From Brassica napus (lineage: Eukaryota > Streptophyta > Magnoliopsida > Brassicales > Brassicaceae), in assembly GCF_020379485.1 (NCBI RefSeq), contig NC_063438.1:868001-932000 (forward strand): a DNA stretch of 64,000 nt, in the 5' to 3' direction. The notes under the pieces are model-generated. The model was not told where the DNA came from and ran no database searches. It saw nothing but the letters and a program-made list of their open reading frames with translations. Below are positions 58,943 through 64,000 of the stretch, piece after piece. The first letter of the stretch is position 1. Each line of letters opens with the position of its first letter. A program made the translations under genes and the position numbers.

Positions 58943-61900
58943 GATCAATTATTGTTAAGAGCGAATCTAGAACGTTTGATTAAAGACCACGGTTCTTGTC
59001 CATGTTGTAGGTTAGTAGTAATAAATAAATGTAGTAGTTTAGATCTAATTATCTCATCTCTTTACTACTCACTCAATACTCTCAATACTAGCTTCTTTAG
59101 TTACCACCATAATATTAAGGCGCGTGAATCCAAAAGCTGGTTTTTAATGCATGATCCCGTTACGGCTCCCGTTAAGATATGACGGAGACGTTACTTTCTC
59201 ATAGCTTGTGTCTGGAACGTGGCAGGCAAACGTGTTGGCTCGTGAACGTAGCGGCAGAGAGATTTTGCCATTCCATCGAACGTTATAGTCAAAGGGCAGG
59301 CGTTGGTAAGCGTGCTCAGTTTTTTTGTATTTATTTTCACGTGTTATTTGATCAGTTTCTGGTCAAAGTTTTCATTGAATTTCTATCACTCGCTCTTTTT
59401 TTGTCTCTTCGTGCTTTCACGCTGCAACAAGCCAACACTGATAATGATTTTTAGTATGAGTTCTTGTTTTGCGTAGATTAACGAAAATGCATGTTTAGTT
59501 CGATTACAAAAGACATATATCTCTGTTCTACGATACTACATACTAACACAAAATAGAATAGTAAATACAATCGATTCTGAAAAGATAACTCGAGATCTCT
59601 CACGTAGAAACTATTTGCTTCTTAATATTCTTATCTGCATGGAACATTCTGCATTACATATCACATCGATTCCAATGATAACGTTTAATATTACAAAATA
59701 AAGATAAGTGTTTTTCTGAGGGGATATAAATATTTTATATTTATTCGGTTTCCATTATTGTATAGACTATTTCTTGTTTTTTCTAACAACTAATTCAACA
59801 AAAAATAGTATTCACTATATAATGTTTGTTTGTTTTTACAATATATTTCCTTCAAAATCATAAGAGAACTCCATTTATTTTTTAAGTGTCCTTATAAGCT
59901 TTAAAATCTGTTTCATCGTAAATGCCGTTTTACATTTAATGCATATGTTTTTTTTTCCATTTTTATCTCTAGTTTTTAACTTATTACTAATAAAATAAAA
60001 TAATATATTAGTTAAGGGTATAATAAAAAATTTAATAATTTTTTAATATGTGTGGAAAATGATGAAATTGAGGGCTGATTGTTAATGATATAGAAAATTT
60101 CACGATTTTCTCAGCAAATTTCTTCATGGAATAGCTTAAACATACTTCGTCAGGTTGATTGTTAGCGACATAGTTGCACCATGTCAAGTGCGGTTATGGC
60201 GGTTGTCTTTGTACACTGTACAAGCCTAGCAACTACTACGTCAACCAATGTATATGTCAGTCGGTCTATGTAAGATATTTGATGTTAGTACTGATTTTAA
60301 CAAATATACATTTATTAGTGTTGCATTATTAAATGTCGTGATCCCGATAAGTATTACATTTTACTCAAGTTGTAAATACTTCAACGCATGCAGAAAGCTA
60401 CTTTTTACAGATAATAAATAATATAATATAAAGAGAAAACGAACAATAAAAGTTGAGGACCGTTTGCCTCAAATTGTTGGTTAGGAATATGATTATTCAA
60501 AGTGGTTGGCAACGCACGGATGGGAATATTAAGATTATAATATATGTTTTATATGTATAATTGCTTGATTGGTGGTGCAATGGAAATACTTTCACTATAT
60601 TTAACTATTATTTGTGTTATGATATTATTTTTAATAGTCTATTTAATTTGTTGAGAATTATAGTTAATTATTCGTTTAGTCATAATCGCCACAACAATAA
60701 CTAAGAATTACGAATATTCGGTTTGTAGATATGTATGTCTCAAGTCTCAACTAAAGATCGTCCTCGAATTGTTTTTTTTTTTTTGATAAAGCGAAGTTAT
60801 GGGGAAATGACATCATGACCTCATTTTTTAATTGAATTTCCATGAATGAAAATGAAATTATACGATAACTAAATATAAATTAATTGGCTTTTTAGTATTT
60901 GGTGTTTAAAATAAATATAACAACAGTAAAAGAGAAGAGAATCAAGTGGTTGGCTTAGGGTAACAACACATCAAGAAAAAGAGATTTGATTCCAACGCCG
61001 TATCTATTAGTATCTTGAATACACTATTGCACAAATTAACCTAATCATCTTTTTACTTAAGAATACCGACTTTTATATATTTTTACAAGTTCTTAAATGG
61101 TTAATTGGACATTACATGTTCTGGTCTTGAATATCTTCCACTATTCGACTCATATTTGAATAAACTTTACATAAGATGTTTATCACGCATTCTTTTACAC
61201 ATATTTTGCATGACATGTATACAGTAAACATATATTTCAGATCAGAGTAAGCACATAACTATGTTTATTAGCTAATTGACTTTATTTCAATCATTTAATA
61301 TGCGAGAAATGACCCTTTCCCTTCACTAAAAGTGTAAGGTCATAACTCGTAAGGAATCTCCAAAACACTAAAGCTCATGGACCTCGCTGATAAAGGTATC
61401 AGAAACAAGATTAAAATTCGGTTTAATTATAATATGGTTATCTTTGTTACCATCTGTACAACGAATCTGATCCAATTATTCGGCTATAAGTTAGAGATTA
61501 GATTCGTGTAATTCTAAAATGTGCAACTTGTGAATTTACAAATCAGACGAATGCGCTTGGATTCAAGCTTTCTTGCTATGGTTTCAATTTTCATAACTAT
61601 TAATCAAATAAAGATGCATATCTCAACAAGATCGATATATTAGTGCCCCAGTATGCATCGATCTTTTCATAAAAGGACATTTTCAGATCATTTTTATCGG
61701 CATTATGAGCAAAAGTATTTTTTCTTTCATCAATATATATGTAGTAGAGTATAAACATATTGTAATGATCAAGTATATATATTAGTGCAAAAAAATGTTA
61801 TATTAGTGCATGTGTGTGGACCGATAAAACTTAGGATATCTTATGGAATCTTACTATAGTTTAGTCAAATAATTAAGTTAGAAACACTACCTCCAATGCC

Positions 61901-62015
61901 CCCATGCTGCATATATTACCAAGTTTTCCTTGTTTCAAGATCGTTAGTTATTAATCGAGATGGATATCTAAATAACACATAATATTGATATATATTTCGT
62001 TATAAGAAATCGTGT

Positions 62016-62069
62016 GTGATTGTGTTAGATGTTTTTTTTTTTTGAGAAAGGGTGATTGTGTTAGATGTT
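62016..62069 (-). mobile_element. Micro-retroinsertion (minus orientation)
   Basis: GTGATTGTGTTAGATGTT at 62016-62033 and 62052-62069 is an 18-base direct repeat flanking a poly-T run followed by GAGAAAGG, which on the minus strand is CCTTTCTC plus poly-A. Confidence 0.6.
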
Positions 62070-62271
62070 AATCAGTGTTACCATCACAGGTACACATATA
62101 TACAGATAATGCCATATTGTCTAACAGAAATCTCACATGGAGAGTACTACTACATCTATTGGCATGTTCCGACCAGCTTGTTAAATATGCTGCTGCATAA
62201 ATATATAATGAAAATAATAGAGATTTTTATTTAAGAGAATAATAAGTACGAGGAGACATATGCACATTTCT

Positions 62272-62308
62272 AAAGATCGCTCTTACCAAAAAAAAAAAGA
62301 TCGCTCTT
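62272..62308 (+). mobile_element. Micro-retroinsertion
   Basis: AAAGATCGCTCTT at 62272-62284 and 62296-62308 flanks ACC plus eight A residues. Only 11 bases were added between the direct repeats. Confidence 0.6.
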
Positions 62309-63285
62309 TAGCTCTTCCTCTTATAATGTTCCTTGTCGAGTGATATAGCGCAATTTCTTTTGCGTGCACATGTTCTGAAACCTCAACCTAAAGTGTGATC
62401 TCACACACATGCGGCAAATATGGTTTTCATTTTTTGTTTTGTTTTGTTTGTGAGAGTTTTAATCATATACAAATGCAAGGAATCATGTATGCTATTGATT
62501 CACTTACTGAACACATATTATGGATTGCATTATATTTTTCATATAGGGAAACAAACATTAAACACACAATACTGATATGCAAACAAATATAATATAAAAA
62601 AACATTTTCCCGTCTTAAATTTCCAGAGTTTTCATAAAATATGTTTTGATCTTTCTTTTGTGAGGATTTTTTTCCTCTACATATTTTCTTCTGGCGACTC
62701 CATGATTATACACTTTAATAAAATCGATATATCGGCGTCGGATGTGTACACACATTTACTTTTGTTACATAAGTGAAGGGATTCCAAGTATACTTGTTTG
62801 TGTTTATTATTACATTTATTCTGATAAAGGCACCTCTCACATGTGTCACAAAGGATTGGTCACATCTTCTTAAAAAGTTTAGGGGGGAAACATTAAATAT
62901 TAGTCAAAGAAGTAAGCTCTCCATTTGTAATTGGGAAATCTGGTATTCTTGCACTACAACGTCTCTTATTAATCTATAAATTTAGTATACATTTTCGACA
63001 ATAAGGTGGGCAATATCCGTTTCAAAACAATAAATCACTGAACTATGTTATATCCTTAACTAACTTGGAGTACATATGAAAACCTACAGTTTATCACCGG
63101 ATATAGAAGGTCAAAAGGAAAGTAAAACAACAAACAATATTAGTTAGTTCTCTAGCTAATTATTGAACTCTACGTGCGAGTGGGTTCATTGGATCTACTT
63201 TAGCCAATCATCCACACAAACTTGCACTCATAAGAAAATTTTCAAAAGAAGTCTAAAAAAGGAATTTACGATTAAGTACTGTATT

Positions 63286-63329
63286 AACAATGCGTGGTCC
63301 GTTGACAAAAAAAAAACAATGCGTGGTCC
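63286..63329 (+). mobile_element. Micro-retroinsertion
   Basis: AACAATGCGTGGTCC at 63286-63300 and 63315-63329, a 15-base direct repeat, flanks GTTGAC plus eight A residues. This is the cleanest case in the window. Confidence 0.65.
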
Positions 63330-64000
63330 ATATTGTAATTTTTCTTACATCTAAAAGTATGTCATTTCCTAGTATTATAAAATGCGGATGAAAATAGCAA
63401 AACGAGGGGACCAGATGATAAATCACATGATCATATCATATGAGACCATCTCCGCTCTCACTGCCAGGATGGGTCTCAATCTAAAACATAAATAATCTAA
63501 ATGCTTGCCAGAAATAATAATAAAATAAATGTCAATAATTGATATCGCCGACGGTGTTAATTAACAAGGAGAACTATACAAAGTATACAACCAGTCTATA
63601 TTTTAGGGATATCACAAATTATAAAACGATAAAGTTTTTGGAAATAAAATGAGGATATTTTGCAAGACTTTTGTCCACATCAAATGATTTTATACAATAA
63701 TGTTTGCAAACTAAATAAACTAAGATTAAGAACAATATATTTAGTGCATTCATGAGATCGTTAAATAAAATTAGACATAGTTTAGTGCATATGATTAGCA
63801 CCAACACTAACCTAACAACCTCTTGTTCCCCATTTTCTCTCATTTTCCTAATTTATACAGTCCACCCCACTAATCATCTTGAAAAAGCATAATTATTCTG
63901 CTATGCACAAAACAAAACAAAATTTATTTTCTACACAATGAAAATCCTTAATGGGCTTATTTGCTAAATAACCAAAATAAAAATGGAAATTAGATTTGTA

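Larger units (their letters stand above)
58448..64000. other. Intergenic right flank (ARF11 promoter and beyond)
   Basis: The first few hundred bases hold the ARF11-type 5' UTR and promoter. The rest is AT-rich, with short non-ATG or unrecognised open frames. It contains a large inverted repeat (58866-58942) and three micro-insertions (62016-62069, 62272-62308, 63286-63329). No gene is recognised up to the window end. Confidence 0.55.

Noticed and set aside
61778..61810. Another micro-insertion at TATATTAGTGCA repeats
   Set aside because: The A run comes directly after the first repeat and is followed by TGT, the wrong order for tail plus poly-A in either direction.

Overview
The window is nuclear plant DNA from a Brassicaceae species, most likely Brassica or a close relative. 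The evidence is GT-AG introns, AT-rich intergenic DNA, plant-only families (Dof, ARF, DUF688), crucifer-type CACTA, Helitron and hAT elements, and a gene order that matches from memory the lower end of Arabidopsis chromosome 2. Reading left to right, the genes look like orthologues of At2g46630, 46620, 46610, 46600, 46590, a gap, then 46560, 46550, 46540, 46535 and 46530. No database was searched; AGI names rest on recalled protein similarity and on the collinear order.

Layout: 1702-2874 (-) proline-rich SRRM-like protein; 3508-5410 a complete non-autonomous Helitron carrying a truncated nicotianamine synthase copy; 9378-10784 (+) AAA-ATPase; 11238-12969 (+) SR splicing factor RS31a type (5 exons); 13202-13582 (-) EF-hand protein KIC type; 14530-15159 a 5'-truncated LINE; 16071-17755 (-) Dof factor of the DAG2 type (2 exons); 37428-47176 (+) a 16-exon, 2451-aa RAVE/DmX-like WD40 protein; 49362-50531 (+) tail-anchored coiled-coil protein; 51204-51872 a hAT-type miniature element; 52118-53026 (+) a 65-aa probable complex I subunit; 53541-53987 (-) DUF688 protein; 55556-58447 (-) auxin response factor ARF11 type (12 exons, 584 aa).

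The middle (about 18-37 kb) is the accessory region. Arabidopsis has a PPOX-like gene and laccase LAC6 here (At2g46580, At2g46570); neither is seen. Instead there are unresolved gene-like pieces, a broken H2A.W-type histone pseudogene (20628-20896), a very GC-rich 16-bp palindromic minisatellite (about 21.15-22.5 kb), a 10.5-kb AT-rich satellite of about 350-bp units (22.5-33.08 kb), and a 3486-bp CACTA element with perfect TAA target duplications (33496-36981).

The genes share no pathway: they are conserved single-copy neighbours (transcription, splicing, V-ATPase assembly, auxin response, calcium signalling). What is new is the non-genic structure: gene capture by a Helitron, the GC minisatellite joined to an AT satellite with block duplications, and a scatter of very small insertions (a few bases plus poly-A between target duplications) that look like footprints of aborted retroposition.
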